32,301 nt of DNA from a virus (IMGVR_UViG_3300025070_000139:1-32301); one strand, 5' to 3'; shown: positions 23,524-31,959, counted from the first letter of the stretch. Notes: generated by a model from the sequence alone, not told the origin. A program made the numbers and translations.

Positions 23524-25323
23524 ATGAAGAAAAAAATAAACTTTAGCGAATTGCAAAGATTTGACAAAGTAGATGCAAACGACTTACAAGAGCATATTTA
23601 TGCTCAACTCGAAGAATATACTGGAGCACAGTATAAAAGCAGTCCTTATGGTCTTGCTGATATAAGTGGTCAGTTAGACACTGCCAGGTTTAGAGCTATG
23701 AATGGTCCTCTCACTATTATACAATATATTGGAGTTGACCAAGTAAATGATACTTATAGCATACAAACACCATTTTCAGTTGTTGAAAGAAATACAGGTG
23801 ATATTATCACTTTTTCTCAAGAAGACATTGATTTGGGTTATGGTGTTATGCCACTTACTTCTGTCCAAGCATTTGTTGATGAAAATGCCGCAGACTTTAG
23901 ACTTAATGATGTAAATTCAGTCTATACCTCTCTCGCTATTTTTGCTTATCCTGTTTCTGACCAAGAACGTGAAGACAGAGCATTCTTTGATGTAAATACA
24001 AATTCAACAGTGCAGCAAAATACAATTATTAGAAATAGAACAAGACTGCAGCCTTTTGTTGATATTTATGAAATAGGTGTTAATAAACAGGATGCTAATG
24101 GCAACTATCCCACATTCTTAGGTAAATGGGAGTTTGGTCGTATTGAAAGCTCTATGAGGACTGATAGTGGTGGAGGCAACTTTACACTTAATCCTGTTAG
24201 TGGATGGGCAACTCAAGCTGGATGGATTGCAAATTCAGTCTGGAACAGCATTTTATCTGATGAATTGAACGTAATGAATACAATCGTTCACTCTGATAGA
24301 GCTGTTGCTAATGCAGATAAATTACCTAATACAATCACAGAGCCGTTTTCATTAAGAAACACATCAAGTCGATTAGCTAAAAATGATATTAGATTAGCTT
24401 TTGACCATATTATAAGACTAATCAATAGAATACAGTGTGCTGGTCTTAACGACCCAGCTGATACTGATTTGGGTGTTAGAAATGATGTTAATATAGTTTA
24501 TGATGCTTACGGTATCGAAACTGGAGTAAACAAAACTGTTACTAACGCTCTCGAAGCGGAGCACCCTCCTTATTCATTACGTGGTCTTAAAGCTGTTATT
24601 GATGCAAAAGAAGATAATACACTCCACTCAAGCAAAACATTTCAGTTTGAAAAATATGTTGCAACTGGATATCCTGACAATGTAGCAAGAACAGCTATTA
24701 AGATGACAACAAACTCAGGGTCCGGTAATGATTTTGATTTTACAATATTGCCAGACTTTTATGAACTATTTACATCCAGCTTGTCAATCACTGAGCCTCA
24801 AGGCGTTCAACCTGCAATGGATGTTGGCTCTGCAGGTGCAGAAACTGCGACTGGTAAAATTTTTAACACTTCAGGTCAAGGTATTTCTAATGCAGGACTT
24901 TACGAAGCAATGTTTAGAAGCCTTGTAATCTCATTACCTCCAGAATATCTTGGATATAAGATTACACATTTTTCTATTACAAAAACATTAACTTATCCTG
25001 ACCATCCAGACGGGACATATTACTTTGAACAAGGGTCTGGTCATAGACAAATAACAGCTAATAGAGAATTTGTAGAAGCATTTGTTATCTTTGATGATGA
25101 CAATGCAAGACCGGGCGCAACAACTGGATGGAGCACATCACAGTCATTATCGAATGCTAATATTGCGACTTCAATTGGACGGACTAATAATCAAGGTGTT
25201 AAAGTTAGTGCTCCTGGTATTAGATTACAAATGGGTCCAAGCGGCATATTTACATACGCATATCAATCGACAAACTTTAAGCCCGGATTTAATGTTTCGA
25301 TTGGTCTGAAGAAAATAACTTAA
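23524..25323 (+). CDS. Baseplate / fibre-attachment protein, unknown family
   Basis: A 599-residue protein with GGAG upstream, 13 bases after baseplate J. I do not recognise its family. The N-terminus (FSELQRFDKVDANDLQEHIY) is helical. Residues 60-330 are mixed. Residues 400-599 are beta-rich with Gly/Ser/Thr, ending in IRLQMGPSGIFTYAYQSTNF, like a virion surface protein. Between J and the long fibre, phages usually encode tail protein I or other wedge and fibre-network proteins, so a baseplate-periphery role is likely. Confidence 0.6.
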   Translation: MKKKINFSELQRFDKVDANDLQEHIYAQLEEYTGAQYKSSPYGLADISGQLDTARFRAMNGPLTIIQYIGVDQVNDTYSIQTPFSVVERNTGDIITFSQEDIDLGYGVMPLTSVQAFVDENAADFRLNDVNSVYTSLAIFAYPVSDQEREDRAFFDVNTNSTVQQNTIIRNRTRLQPFVDIYEIGVNKQDANGNYPTFLGKWEFGRIESSMRTDSGGGNFTLNPVSGWATQAGWIANSVWNSILSDELNVMNTIVHSDRAVANADKLPNTITEPFSLRNTSSRLAKNDIRLAFDHIIRLINRIQCAGLNDPADTDLGVRNDVNIVYDAYGIETGVNKTVTNALEAEHPPYSLRGLKAVIDAKEDNTLHSSKTFQFEKYVATGYPDNVARTAIKMTTNSGSGNDFDFTILPDFYELFTSSLSITEPQGVQPAMDVGSAGAETATGKIFNTSGQGISNAGLYEAMFRSLVISLPPEYLGYKITHFSITKTLTYPDHPDGTYYFEQGSGHRQITANREFVEAFVIFDDDNARPGATTGWSTSQSLSNANIATSIGRTNNQGVKVSAPGIRLQMGPSGIFTYAYQSTNFKPGFNVSIGLKKIT

Positions 25324-25338
25324 GGAGATTAAATAGAA

Positions 25339-27993
25339 ATGGCAATTACAGTTACGTTAAATAATAACGAATATACAGTCAGTCAAACAGACCTAAACTT
25401 TGAAGCAATATTAACAGGCACCGCGTCAGACACAGCTGAGCCAAATCGTGTGCCTGATAACTTTACATATTCTTGGTCTGTTGTTGACAAGCCTGTAGGT
25501 TCAAACTTTGCTCTGCCCAATAATGGTAGAACTGTTTCAGGATTTATGGATGTATGGGGCACAGTCAGAGTTTTCTGTATTGCCACAAATCCGGCAACTG
25601 GACTATCATCAGAGACAGACCCCCTTCTTGCACCTAATGAAGCTTTTTGTGATATCAAGGTAAGGCATAGCCCAACACTATTACAAAAGCCTGCTAAAAG
25701 TCAAAGAAACTGGCACGATGAATATTATGCATTAGTTGATTATGTAGCAAACTTAGATACAGCTGCTGATGTTAATAATGCATTCGGATTTAGCACTGCA
25801 GACCCAACAACAAGGACTTCTGGTATTGTAGAGTTAGCTGCTTCACAAGATATTGCAAAAGCAAATGACTATGATGGAGTTACTTATACTCAAGCACAAA
25901 TGGATGCTGGTCAAGGCCCATTCTATGCTCTTATACCATCACAACTAATTACAGCTATAAAAGACGCAGACAGCTTAGGTATCCCAGGTATTGATGTTAA
26001 TGGTGAAAATCTAATGGCTAAAGCTGTTGAAGACCGTGCTCTTGTAATGCTTCAAAGACAAGATGCTGATATATTAGCTGATATTGAATATACAAGACAA
26101 ATTAACGATGGAGATAGATTACGTTGGGATAACGCTAACTCTTATTGGAGACCTTACGACCACAGAAGATTTGATACTGGCATTATCTTAAACTCTGCAG
26201 ATGAAGCATTTACTCCAACACAAAATACAGGTGATGTAGGTGAAATCTTATGGACTAAGCTCGACAATACTTATGCAAGAATGGGATATGATATTGAAGA
26301 GAATGAAATCCAAGTTGCAGACATAATAGCTTTCACTCCTCAGTCAAATAAAGGCATAGACTTAGGTGCAGAAAATAGAAGATGGAATGACCTATATCTA
26401 AGTGGAGAAAGCATAGATATGGAGAACGGTGTTATTTCTATAGCTTCTGGCGGTGTAATGAGTATCACTGCAAGTAGTGTTGCTAAAGAAGTGCCAAGTA
26501 TTTTAGGGACTAAGGTGACAAACGGCTTCGTTAAATGGGATGGCACAAACTTTGTGACCGAAACAATTTCAGCTGCTAATGGAGATATTACTGAAGTAGT
26601 TGCTGGATTAGGTTTAACTGGAGGTGGCACTGCTGGCACTGTTACTTTAAACGTGTCAAACCTTGATACATCACATCTCAATGCTTCTGCTTTATTGACA
26701 AGCGGAGAAAGTTTTGTTGATAACGATGCATCTCTAATGAGTGCTGCTGCTATTAATGATTTAATTGAGAGTAAAGGTTATGTAACATCTGCAGGTGATA
26801 TAACTTCAGTCGTTGCAGGCACAGGATTAACTGGCGGAGGGACAACTGGTGATGTTACATTAAACGTTAGCGGTCTAACTCTCACACAGTTTGCAAACAG
26901 TAGCGTTTTACTTTCTTCAGAAACTTTTGCAGATACAGACGACCAACTTATGACAGCAGCAGCTATTGCAGATTATGTTGCAGCAAATGGTGGGAGTGGG
27001 AGTAGCTCTTCAGGTAGTGCTGATGATATACAGTTAGCAGATGGCAGTGGTGGATTTACTGCAGCAAATTGGAATATCTCATCTAATCATTTACTCCCAG
27101 AAGTTACTGGCACATATGACGTAGGCTCTTCTAATAAACGTGTTAGAAAGCTTTGGGCTGAAGATGCTTCATTTGGTGACGATGTTTCTGTTGGTGATGC
27201 ACTTACAGTAAGTGGCCAGATAATTTTACAAGATTTCTCTTCATTGAATGATAATGGCTCTGCAGGCACACTTAAGTTCTTAGCAGGAGATAACGGAGCT
27301 TCTTTATCAGGTAATATATTACTTAATACAGACGAAGTCCAAGTTCAAGCAACAACAGCTTCATCTGAGCCTAAACTTGCTCTTGTTGATAGTAGTGGAG
27401 ATAAGTTAATCCTTACAACACAGTCTAAACAAGGTGCTGACCATACTATTGAGTTGCCATCTGGTGCTGGAGCTTCTGGTGATGTTATGGTCATTACAAG
27501 CACAAGCACTGGCGTATCAACAGTAGAGTTTGAGTCTCCAGTTGAGAAAATTATTTATTCAACACACGTTACACGAGAAGTTGCTGGTGAAGCTTCATTT
27601 ACTGGTGGCAGTATGAATAGTTTTGCAGATGCATCACAAGCTTGCATTTATTGGGTCAAGAATACAACTGGTAATCCTATTACTCTTAATGCAACTCACG
27701 TATTCTGTGGTGAGATGAAGAATGTTTCTCTTGGGTTTAGTCTTTGTAAAGCTGCAAGTGATAGTGCTGCTATAGCAAATACTTGGACACAGGTAGGCAC
27801 TTCATTTACACTAACAAACTCTTCAGGGAGTGATAATGTTTTAGGTCAAGCTGCATCAACAAGAACAACATCAACGACTATTAACAATGGTGAATATATT
27901 GGTCTATGTGTTACAGATATACCTCAATCTAACAGAAATGATAAGCGTATCGTTATTACTTTCGAATGTAGTCAAACAACATACTTTAGTTAA
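25339..27993 (+). CDS. Long tail fibre protein
   Basis: An 884-residue protein with AAGGAG upstream. Residues 1-110 look like an Ig-like attachment domain (FTYSWSVVDKPVGSNFALPN). A helical stretch at 115-160 follows, then fibre shaft modules. Two tandem units of about 71 residues begin at 415 and 486 (GDITEVVAGLGLTGGGTAGT and GDITSVVAGTGLTGGGTTGD). Flanking knob-like segments carry GAENRRWNDLYLSG and GSSNKRVRKLWAED. The C-terminal 160 residues, with VTREVAGEASFTGGSMNSFA and several Cys, form a different tip from the fibre at the window start, so the two fibres may have distinct receptors. Confidence 0.85.
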   Translation: MAITVTLNNNEYTVSQTDLNFEAILTGTASDTAEPNRVPDNFTYSWSVVDKPVGSNFALPNNGRTVSGFMDVWGTVRVFCIATNPATGLSSETDPLLAPNEAFCDIKVRHSPTLLQKPAKSQRNWHDEYYALVDYVANLDTAADVNNAFGFSTADPTTRTSGIVELAASQDIAKANDYDGVTYTQAQMDAGQGPFYALIPSQLITAIKDADSLGIPGIDVNGENLMAKAVEDRALVMLQRQDADILADIEYTRQINDGDRLRWDNANSYWRPYDHRRFDTGIILNSADEAFTPTQNTGDVGEILWTKLDNTYARMGYDIEENEIQVADIIAFTPQSNKGIDLGAENRRWNDLYLSGESIDMENGVISIASGGVMSITASSVAKEVPSILGTKVTNGFVKWDGTNFVTETISAANGDITEVVAGLGLTGGGTAGTVTLNVSNLDTSHLNASALLTSGESFVDNDASLMSAAAINDLIESKGYVTSAGDITSVVAGTGLTGGGTTGDVTLNVSGLTLTQFANSSVLLSSETFADTDDQLMTAAAIADYVAANGGSGSSSSGSADDIQLADGSGGFTAANWNISSNHLLPEVTGTYDVGSSNKRVRKLWAEDASFGDDVSVGDALTVSGQIILQDFSSLNDNGSAGTLKFLAGDNGASLSGNILLNTDEVQVQATTASSEPKLALVDSSGDKLILTTQSKQGADHTIELPSGAGASGDVMVITSTSTGVSTVEFESPVEKIIYSTHVTREVAGEASFTGGSMNSFADASQACIYWVKNTTGNPITLNATHVFCGEMKNVSLGFSLCKAASDSAAIANTWTQVGTSFTLTNSSGSDNVLGQAASTRTTSTTINNGEYIGLCVTDIPQSNRNDKRIVITFECSQTTYFS
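26581..27000 (+). repeat. Tandem fibre-shaft repeat inside the tail fibre gene
   Basis: Two units of about 71 codons, starting near 26581 and 26794, encode GDIT-VVAG-GLTGGGT--VTLNVS followed by a helix with LMSAAAI or LMTAAAI. The repeats are diverged at DNA level, so they are old. The partial fibre at the window start contains related GTGNLSLSTTI sequence. Confidence 0.7.
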
Positions 27994-28000
27994 TACGTAG

Positions 28001-28043
28001 ATTAAATCCAGTTAATCCTTCTATAGTTTTATATGGGTTTAAT
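28001..28043 (+). repeat. Inverted repeat ATTAAATCC/GGGTTTAAT after the tail fibre gene
   Basis: ATTAAATCC (28001-28009) pairs with GGGTTTAAT (28035-28043) with one G-T wobble around 25 bases that include TATAGT. No T tract follows, so it is not a standard terminator. The GACATC motif begins 3 bases later. Confidence 0.4.
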
Positions 28044-28046
28044 CAA

Positions 28047-28055
28047 GACATCAAA
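28047..28055 (+). promoter_or_regulatory. GACATC motif, copy 4
   Basis: GACATCAAA, 35 bases before the start of the gene at 28090. It lacks the leading C of the other copies but keeps the following AAA. Confidence 0.4.
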
Positions 28056-28089
28056 TAAAATAAAACAGACAACAAACAGGAGATAGTTA

Positions 28090-30024
28090 ATGGCTGACAT
28101 TATTAGTAATGGTAAAGAAATAGGATTTGGCTCTGCTAACTGGAGTGGTAATCCTCGAGACGCTGGCTTTGGTGCTCCTTGGCCATTGTCTGTAGGCAAT
28201 AATGAGTTTTATCACAATTCTGAAGCAGGATTTGGGGACCCGTTTATATTACCCAAACTTCAGATTGACGACCCTAAAGACCCACCTCCTGGCAAATATC
28301 AAAACTTTAATAAATTAGCTGATAATGGTGGTGAGGTATTAAGAATATTTGGAAACCTTAATGGGATTAGAAGAATATTGCCTCAAGACCCAGGTGCAGG
28401 TGTGCCTTTAGGTCCATTTGTAGTTGAATTTTATCAATTAAACTTAGGATTGCAAGAAACTGGCGTAAAATATAAGGCAGAAAGTGCAATCCCAGGACTT
28501 AGACATAATTTATATTCAAATGCTGACCAGACAGAAATATTATTTACAACTCCTGTTTTACCTAAAGGCTCATATAACGTTAAAATAAGCCTGTCAGGTA
28601 GAGGTAGACCACAAGTTCTTAAGTCATATGAAGTTATAACTCGTCTTAGATTTGATAAAACAATGTCAATTAAGCATAATTTGCCTTCATATTGGGCACT
28701 TGGTGAGAAAACAGATGCATACGACGCAAGTGGAGGATATGTTAGAGGTCAAGATGGCACTTGGGATACACTAATTCAGTCAACAGGTGAGACTTTTAAT
28801 AATCTATACAATAATGCATACACAGTAGTTACACAAACTTATACTCAAGAAAGCTCTAATAACCTATATGTCGAAACATCATTAGGATTTAATCCAGATG
28901 GTGGACGTTTAATAATCGGAAACGATGAATATGAATACTCAGGTGTAGGTAGAGATGCAACAGACGCAAACGTCCACTTTATTACAGGTGTTAAAAAACT
29001 TGTAAGAGGCAGTGGATTACATCCAAGACAACATCCGATTGAAAATCCAAAGATTTATAGTGGACTTGACCAGAATTTATTGCACGATGATATATTTGAC
29101 CCTATTAAAAATGAATTAGCTCTTTCAGAAGGGCCTGATGAGCCTATAATCCAAACGGGTGAGAGAGTTTATTTAAGTCATTACAATTTCAGTGAGATTG
29201 ATTTATTTTACAAGTTGATTAATACAGGATTTCAAAATCCCGGTCTGATAGTTAAAGAAAACTTTGAAAGAGCATATAACAGAGTAGAATACGGCGAAAG
29301 AGAGCTAATGAGAGTTATCTTTGAGTATTTCTATGAGATGTTTAGACAATTAAACTTTAAACCTAAGTTCAGCGATACACAACTAACGTTTAGAAAATTC
29401 GCAGACGAGATAGGTAATCCTGATAGATGGGGACTTGGTAATGAGTGGAGAACAGATGAAAGTTATCGTCCTGATGTAGGTGTTTTATATGACATTGGTG
29501 ATAGTAGTTTAAATTGCTCACACGTCCAAAGACTTGTTAGAATATTTAATAAGTTTTATTTCATAAACAATAGATTTATAGATAATAGTGGCAATATGTC
29601 ATATCAGATTGACCACGTCGGATGCACATACTGGAATGGTATGGATGAAGACTTAGCTCAAAGCCTTGAAGATTTAAATGTTGCTGAGTTAAATGGTAAT
29701 GTTGAGATACTGCCTTGGATTATATTTAAAGACCACGGAGGACGTTTTCATATTAGATTTGAAAGAACGTGTTTTAGAGGATTTGATAGCTATTTAAATA
29801 GAGACTTCATTGAGTTTGATTTATTTATTAGTGGATTAAATGGTGAAGAAGAAATGGGCAATACACGTAATAGAAACTTAAACTTCTTAATAATGTGTGC
29901 TGCTAATATAGATGATAAAATTTATTTAAAACAAAGATGCGGAGATAATTTTGGGACTTATCTTAATCCTAATCAAAATCCGTCAAATGACACATATGTT
30001 CAAGTTACAAGGAATTTATTATGA
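28090..30024 (+). CDS. Large probable virion protein with N-terminal GFG repeats
   Basis: A 644-residue protein with CAGGAG upstream. The first 60 residues hold three spaced copies of a GFG motif (EIGFGSANWSG, AGFGAPWPLS, AGFGDPFILP), perhaps a docking segment used in multiple copies. Residues 80-190 are strand-rich and may be an IPT/TIG-type or Ig-like domain (VVEFYQLNLGLQETGVKYKA). Residues 200-330 are mixed, and 380-644 are alpha/beta with many Phe, Tyr and Asn (ELMRVIFEYFYEMFRQLNFK, FIEFDLFISGLNGEEEMGN). It follows the tail fibre block, so a tail-tip, fibre-adaptor or receptor-binding role is likely. I do not recognise the family. Confidence 0.6.
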   Translation: MADIISNGKEIGFGSANWSGNPRDAGFGAPWPLSVGNNEFYHNSEAGFGDPFILPKLQIDDPKDPPPGKYQNFNKLADNGGEVLRIFGNLNGIRRILPQDPGAGVPLGPFVVEFYQLNLGLQETGVKYKAESAIPGLRHNLYSNADQTEILFTTPVLPKGSYNVKISLSGRGRPQVLKSYEVITRLRFDKTMSIKHNLPSYWALGEKTDAYDASGGYVRGQDGTWDTLIQSTGETFNNLYNNAYTVVTQTYTQESSNNLYVETSLGFNPDGGRLIIGNDEYEYSGVGRDATDANVHFITGVKKLVRGSGLHPRQHPIENPKIYSGLDQNLLHDDIFDPIKNELALSEGPDEPIIQTGERVYLSHYNFSEIDLFYKLINTGFQNPGLIVKENFERAYNRVEYGERELMRVIFEYFYEMFRQLNFKPKFSDTQLTFRKFADEIGNPDRWGLGNEWRTDESYRPDVGVLYDIGDSSLNCSHVQRLVRIFNKFYFINNRFIDNSGNMSYQIDHVGCTYWNGMDEDLAQSLEDLNVAELNGNVEILPWIIFKDHGGRFHIRFERTCFRGFDSYLNRDFIEFDLFISGLNGEEEMGNTRNRNLNFLIMCAANIDDKIYLKQRCGDNFGTYLNPNQNPSNDTYVQVTRNLL

Positions 30025-30290
30025 GTGATACAAACAAAATGCCTTTGCAAAGTAAAAAGTTTTTAGCATACCTAATATCAGAAATAACAACTAAGGCAGG
30101 TATGTTTTATATGCTGATGCATTTACAATCAAAGTTAGACTATACTGAACTGGCTTTACTTATTGCAATGTTAGTATCATCTTCAGCCTTAACAGTAGGT
30201 TATGTTTTAGGTGTAGCAAGTCTCGAAAAATATTTAAGCAGTGCTGTAGAGATATTAGATAGGGACCACAATGAAAAAGAGAAAAAATAA
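30021..30290 (+). CDS. Small membrane protein (holin-like)
   Basis: An 89-residue protein whose ATG overlaps the previous stop as ATGA. Residues 43-65 are a clear membrane helix (ELALLIAMLVSSSALTVGYV). Residues 14-34 are weaker and may be a second one. The C-terminus is highly charged (EILDRDHNEKEKK). Size, hydrophobic helices and charged tail are holin-like, but many phage membrane proteins look the same and no endolysin is nearby. It overlaps the next gene by 20 bases. Confidence 0.65.
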   Translation: MSDTNKMPLQSKKFLAYLISEITTKAGMFYMLMHLQSKLDYTELALLIAMLVSSSALTVGYVLGVASLEKYLSSAVEILDRDHNEKEKK

Positions 30291-30558
30291 ACACTTAATA
30301 CCACCTTCAGAAATAGCTCCACCATCTTGGGACCCAAGTAAAACTATTAGAGACTGGGACCCTGAAAATATTAGGTTTGACGATGAACCGACTGTTTGTG
30401 CATTATGTAGTAATATTGATTGCATATGCACAATTCAAATTTGTCCTTGTGGTCAACAAGCACCTAAATGTAAATGGCCTTCAGACGCTTGTCCTTGTCC
30501 GATTTGCGATGAGTTGATGAAAAACTGTGAATGCAATATAACTATAAAGGATGAATAA
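30271..30558 (+). CDS. Cysteine-rich small protein (12 Cys), probable metal binder
   Basis: A 95-residue protein starting inside the previous gene (20-base overlap), with AGGGA upstream. The first 40 residues are Pro/Trp-rich (PPSEIAPPSWDPSKTIRDW). Cysteines lie at 43, 46, 51, 53, 58, 60, 67, 74, 76, 79, 86 and 88, in pairs CxxC, CxC, CPC, CPCPIC and CEC. This spacing suggests several zinc or iron-sulphur sites, or a disulphide-rich fold if exported; there is no signal peptide. A CxC then CPC arrangement also appears in the lipoprotein at 32100. The function is unknown. Its neighbour downstream, 5 bases on, is the nucleotide cyclase. Confidence 0.7.
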   Translation: MKKRKNKHLIPPSEIAPPSWDPSKTIRDWDPENIRFDDEPTVCALCSNIDCICTIQICPCGQQAPKCKWPSDACPCPICDELMKNCECNITIKDE

Positions 30559-30563
30559 ATAGT

Positions 30564-31433
30564 ATGACTGCACCATTACCAGAAAATATAATTGAGGCTA
30601 AAATAGCTATTGTATTGACTGATATAATAGGTAGCACAAAGTTTGTTCAGAAAAATGGTTCAAGAGCTGCTGCTCAATGGTTTGGCATACACGATAGATT
30701 TGTTATGAATTTGATTGCAAGACATAACGGTCAGCTTATAGATGCTTCTGATGGGCATTTAATGTATTTTGGTAATGTTGTAGAAGCATTAGAGTTTGGA
30801 TTTGAATATAAGAAAGTTTTAAGAACAAAAAAGTTTCCGTTTAGAAGCCGTGTAGGTATTCATTGGGACAAAATGTTAATAGTCAAATCTGCTGAACATA
30901 TGGTCAGAGCGGGTGGTAAACGGATAAACTTAGAAGGCATTGGTAAGAATGTTGCTGCAAGAACAATGTCATTATGTGGTCCAGAGCAAATCTTATTATC
31001 TAAATCAGCATTTATGCAATATAAAAAGTTTGGACATAGAAGCAATTACATACCTAAAAAAGCGCAAACTGCATTAGTAGGTCTTTATAAATTTAAAGGT
31101 ATATCAGAGCCAGAGCAACTATATGCTGCAGGATTAATAGAAGCACAATTACAACCTCCACCTGACAGTGAAAAAGCTAAGCGAATAGGTGGTAAGAAGA
31201 AAATAAGGACAAGACTAAGAAACAAGAATTTGCAAGAAAAGTTTTGGTGGTTTTTTTATAGATTAGGATTTCTTTCTTCAGCTTTCTGGCTATATATGTT
31301 ATGGCCTTTTCTATCTAATGAAAGAGCAAAACGCTTATGGGACGTAGATTATTTAATTTTCAGACCATTTGAGTGGATAAACACAGCAGCAATATTTATA
31401 TTTGAATTCGTGAAAGGATTTTTAAATGGTTGA
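30564..31433 (+). CDS. Class III adenylate/guanylate cyclase-like protein with C-terminal membrane anchor
   Basis: A 289-residue protein. Residues 10-150 match the class III cyclase catalytic domain, which makes 3',5'-cyclic nucleotides from NTPs as a dimer. VLTDIIGST carries metal-ligand D20, ASDGHLMYF carries D63, RVGIHWDKM is the central strand, and KNVAARTMSLCGPEQILLS carries transition-state N129 and R133. By hand alignment the base-selecting Lys is Ile59 and the Asp/Thr position is Asn122, so the substrate is not predictable; ATP, GTP or a pyrimidine nucleotide are possible. Residues 204-226 are strongly basic, followed by hydrophobic segments at 227-250 and about 263-287, so the catalytic domain probably faces the cytoplasm from the inner membrane. 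Its stop overlaps the next gene by 8 bases. Such an enzyme is unusual in a phage late region. Confidence 0.82.
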   Translation: MTAPLPENIIEAKIAIVLTDIIGSTKFVQKNGSRAAAQWFGIHDRFVMNLIARHNGQLIDASDGHLMYFGNVVEALEFGFEYKKVLRTKKFPFRSRVGIHWDKMLIVKSAEHMVRAGGKRINLEGIGKNVAARTMSLCGPEQILLSKSAFMQYKKFGHRSNYIPKKAQTALVGLYKFKGISEPEQLYAAGLIEAQLQPPPDSEKAKRIGGKKKIRTRLRNKNLQEKFWWFFYRLGFLSSAFWLYMLWPFLSNERAKRLWDVDYLIFRPFEWINTAAIFIFEFVKGFLNG

Positions 31434-31926
31434 TAGCGGTCAAAAGCCTAAAGAAATAAGTCAAAAACAGTTTTCATCACAGGATAAAGCTAAAAAAGGC
31501 TGGTGGTTCTCTGTTTTCTTTATGTTGTTAGTTGTAGGATTAATAATGTTTCTATCCTTTGTAGAGATACAAGAGAAAAACAGGGACGTTCTGGTAGGTA
31601 TGCTTGGTATGTTAACAGGTGCCATAAGTTCAATGCTGGCAATAGCTTCTGGACGAGACCCGTCTGAAGTTGAAGAGCTAAAAGATAAATTAGCAAAGTC
31701 TGATGGAGATAGAAATGCTCTAATAGCACGTTTAAGAGACAGTCAAATACAAATGCAACTGTTACGTGAGCAAATATTTGAACTCCAGAATGCTGTAATA
31801 AATAAACTATCAGTATTTCAAAATGAAAACCCTATTAAAACAAAAGATGTTAAACAAGTTATATTACATCCAGAAGTAGATGAATGGACACCTTTATCAG
31901 ATAACGATAAATTTAAAAATAGATAG
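31426..31926 (+). CDS. Two-helix membrane protein with cytoplasmic coiled coil
   Basis: A 166-residue protein overlapping the cyclase gene by 8 bases, with AAAGGA as ribosome binding site, so the two are co-translated. It has membrane helices at about 26-46 (WWFSVFFMLLVVGLIMFLS) and 55-75 (VLVGMLGMLTGAISSMLAIA) with a short loop. SGRDPSEVEELKDKL then leads into a coiled coil at 82-128. The second helix followed by SGRD resembles the GSS-type end of some phage holins. No cyclic-nucleotide-binding domain is visible. It may be a holin-like pore or a membrane partner of the cyclase. Confidence 0.7.
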   Translation: MVDSGQKPKEISQKQFSSQDKAKKGWWFSVFFMLLVVGLIMFLSFVEIQEKNRDVLVGMLGMLTGAISSMLAIASGRDPSEVEELKDKLAKSDGDRNALIARLRDSQIQMQLLREQIFELQNAVINKLSVFQNENPIKTKDVKQVILHPEVDEWTPLSDNDKFKNR

Positions 31927-31951
31927 GACAACTCACCGTTTAGAGCATATT

Positions 31952-31959
31952 TATAAGTA
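31952..31959 (+). promoter_or_regulatory. TATAAGTA, possible late-type -10 box
   Basis: One mismatch from the T4 late TATAAATA, 25 bases before ATG 31984. It sits within a small palindrome (GCATA...TATGC). No -35 box. Weak evidence. Confidence 0.25.

Noticed and set aside
31426-31926. Classic Pycsar effector (cyclic-nucleotide-binding plus TM)
   Set aside because: Two membrane helices and a coiled coil are visible, but I see no cyclic-nucleotide-binding or TIR domain, so I do not call a Pycsar system.
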